Shown: in pieces, positions 6,522 to 7,280 of the stretch
How the letters are laid out: every line of letters begins with the position of its first letter
Position numbering within the stretch: position 1 is the stretch's first letter
Source of the DNA: an uncultured Clostridia bacterium
GTDB taxonomy: Bacteria > Bacillota > Clostridia > TANB77 > CAG-508
Length of the DNA: 7,280 bases
Assembly: GCA_944393755.1 (NCBI GenBank)
Contig: CALYBF010000069.1
Location: 1 to 7,280 of the forward strand
Direction of reading: 5' to 3'
The notes under the pieces: generated by a model
What the model saw: the letters and a program-made list of their open reading frames with translations, nothing else
Database searches by the model: none
What the model was told of the DNA's origin: nothing
Program-made: the position numbers and the translations under genes

Positions 6522-7118
6522 ATGAATAAAGTTATTTTAATTTTAGTTTCTATTATTATAATTATTGTTTCAATAATTACAGCAGTTGTTATTTATAATG
6601 GAGAAGATGAAGAACAAGCAAAGGTAAGTATTAAAAATATAGAAGAAAATACTACAAATACTTTGAATAATAGTATAAATAGTGATAATCAAAATGTAAT
6701 AGAAACAAATGTAAAAGAAGTAAGAATATCTCCAAATGCTTTTATTACTTTCAAAGAGACATATGAGGGGTGTGGACATACAAAAGTAGATTTTGTTGAA
6801 GTTCCTGAAGATTTTGTTAATTTAAGTAAAGAAGAGCTAAAAGATAAGTATTCTGATTGGAATATAGAAAAATTTACAGACACAGATATTATATTAAGTA
6901 AAGATTTTGAAGGTAGTTGTGATGAGCATTTTATTGTAAAAGATGTAGATGGAATAGTTACCGCTTTTAAAATCAAAGAAGATGGAACAGAAGAAGAATA
7001 CGAAATAACAGATATTGCAACCGAATATTTAACTGATACTGATAAAATAGAAATGAAAAATGGTATAAGAGTTAATGGTAAGCAAAATTTAAATCAATTA
7101 ATTGAAGATTATGAGTAA
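6522..7118 (+). CDS. Membrane-anchored protein resembling BofC C-terminal-domain proteins
   Basis: The 198-residue product has one N-terminal hydrophobic helix (about 3-25) with a short basic start, so it is probably anchored with its bulk outside the membrane. An acidic, Asn/Thr-rich spacer (27-64) leads to a compact domain (about 65-198). From memory of the family, the domain resembles clostridial proteins annotated with a BofC C-terminal domain: an ISPNAFITFKETYEGCGH stretch, LSKEELKDKYSDWNIEKF (101-118), then FEGSCDEHFIVKDVDG (129-144) and a TEYL...GI..NGK..LN.LIEDYE ending. In Bacillus, BofC is a forespore protein that controls sigma-K processing. That role is not implied here, since only the C-terminal domain seems shared. 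Cys84/His86 and Cys133/His136 are notable and may form a disulfide or a metal site. GGAGG (6510-6514) sits 7 bases before the ATG. It may be co-transcribed with comEC, and a terminator follows directly. Confidence 0.75.
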   Translation: MNKVILILVSIIIIIVSIITAVVIYNGEDEEQAKVSIKNIEENTTNTLNNSINSDNQNVIETNVKEVRISPNAFITFKETYEGCGHTKVDFVEVPEDFVNLSKEELKDKYSDWNIEKFTDTDIILSKDFEGSCDEHFIVKDVDGIVTAFKIKEDGTEEEYEITDIATEYLTDTDKIEMKNGIRVNGKQNLNQLIEDYE

Positions 7119-7121
7119 ATA

Positions 7122-7152
7122 AAACATCTATAGATATTTTCTATAGATGTTT
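7122..7152 (+). terminator. Intrinsic terminator after the BofC-C-like gene
   Basis: A perfect 13-bp stem (AAACATCTATAGA / TCTATAGATGTTT) with the 5-base loop TATTT begins 3 bases after the stop codon. It is followed by AAAC and two T6 runs at about 7157-7170. It should end the rightward unit. It also lies 20 bases beyond the stop of the leftward gene at 7173, with a modest T-rich stretch on that side, so it may be shared by the two convergent genes. Confidence 0.85.
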
Positions 7153-7172
7153 AAACTTTTTTATTTTTTCAT

Positions 7173-7280
7173 TTATTTTTTCTTTTCTTTTTTATCAACA
7201 GTGACTTCTTTCTTTAAATCTTGCTTATCAATAAAGCCTTTTTTATATAAATCTTTAATATACATAACAAGAGCAAAAAG
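7173..7280 (-). CDS. C-terminal fragment of an unidentified convergent gene
   Basis: Read on the - strand from the window edge there are 35 open codons and a TAA at 7173-7175. The peptide runs LFALVMYIKDLYKKGFID followed by KQDLKKEV and a lysine-rich tail ending KKEKKK. It has the look of real coding sequence: a hydrophobic-amphipathic helix, then a charged soluble tail. The position of the hairpin just beyond its stop fits a gene end. The start and most of the gene are outside the window. I do not recognise the family and assign no function. Confidence 0.55.
   Translation of the reverse strand, partial: LFALVMYIKDLYKKGFIDKQDLKKEVTVDKKEKKK

Noticed and set aside
6570..6976. Two - strand open frames opposite the BofC-C-like gene
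   Set aside because: They overlap each other and a convincing + strand gene, and show no family features.
1..7280. CRISPR arrays, tRNA or rRNA genes, insertion sequences, attachment sites, defence or toxin-antitoxin modules
   Set aside because: I saw no repeat-spacer pattern, no cloverleaf or rRNA signature, no transposase or terminal inverted repeats, and no defence-type gene. The broken ABC-F gene has no flanking mobile element within the window.

Overview
The window looks like chromosomal DNA of a low-GC, Gram-positive (Firmicutes) bacterium, most likely an anaerobic clostridium-like lineage. Support for this: the base composition is strongly AT-rich, with AGA, TTA, ATA and AAA codons dominating. 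Shine-Dalgarno sites are strong AGGAGG types and promoters are near-consensus sigma-A. There is also a secreted SH3b-NlpC/P60 wall hydrolase, a Vga/Lsa-like ABC-F gene, and a small membrane-anchored protein resembling BofC C-terminal-domain proteins of Clostridia. I cannot name a genus.

Layout. Positions 1-1506 (+) hold most of an antibiotic-resistance-type ABC-F ATPase gene. Its 5' end lies outside the window and it is broken by frame disruptions at two places: the start of the inter-domain linker and the second Walker A motif. It converges on the ribosomal protein pair rplM-rpsI (- strand, 2395 to 1555), and a hairpin terminator at 1525-1549 separates the two. The rplM-rpsI transcript starts at a consensus promoter (-35 at 2523-2528, -10 at 2500-2505). 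It carries a short GC-rich leader hairpin (2439-2476) that fits an autoregulatory L13 leader. A second consensus promoter, back to back with the first (-35 at 2555-2560, -10 at 2578-2583), drives rightward transcription.

The rightward unit encodes a secreted cell-wall hydrolase with three SH3b-like modules and a C-terminal NlpC/P60 domain (2639-3919). Thirteen bases later comes comEC (3933-6449), the DNA-uptake channel with a C-terminal metallo-beta-lactamase domain. After a 72-base gap comes a 198-residue membrane-anchored BofC-C-like protein (6522-7118). A hairpin terminator (7122-7152) ends this unit. The last ~108 bases carry the C-terminal end of an unidentified gene on the - strand.

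How it fits together. Each intact gene belongs to a known family, and I see no clearly undescribed system. The points worth a second look are the broken ABC-F gene, the coupling of a wall hydrolase to comEC without comEA/comEB, a probable ATT start for comEC, a terminator-like hairpin just inside comEC, the L13 leader candidate, and paired Cys/His motifs in the BofC-C-like protein.
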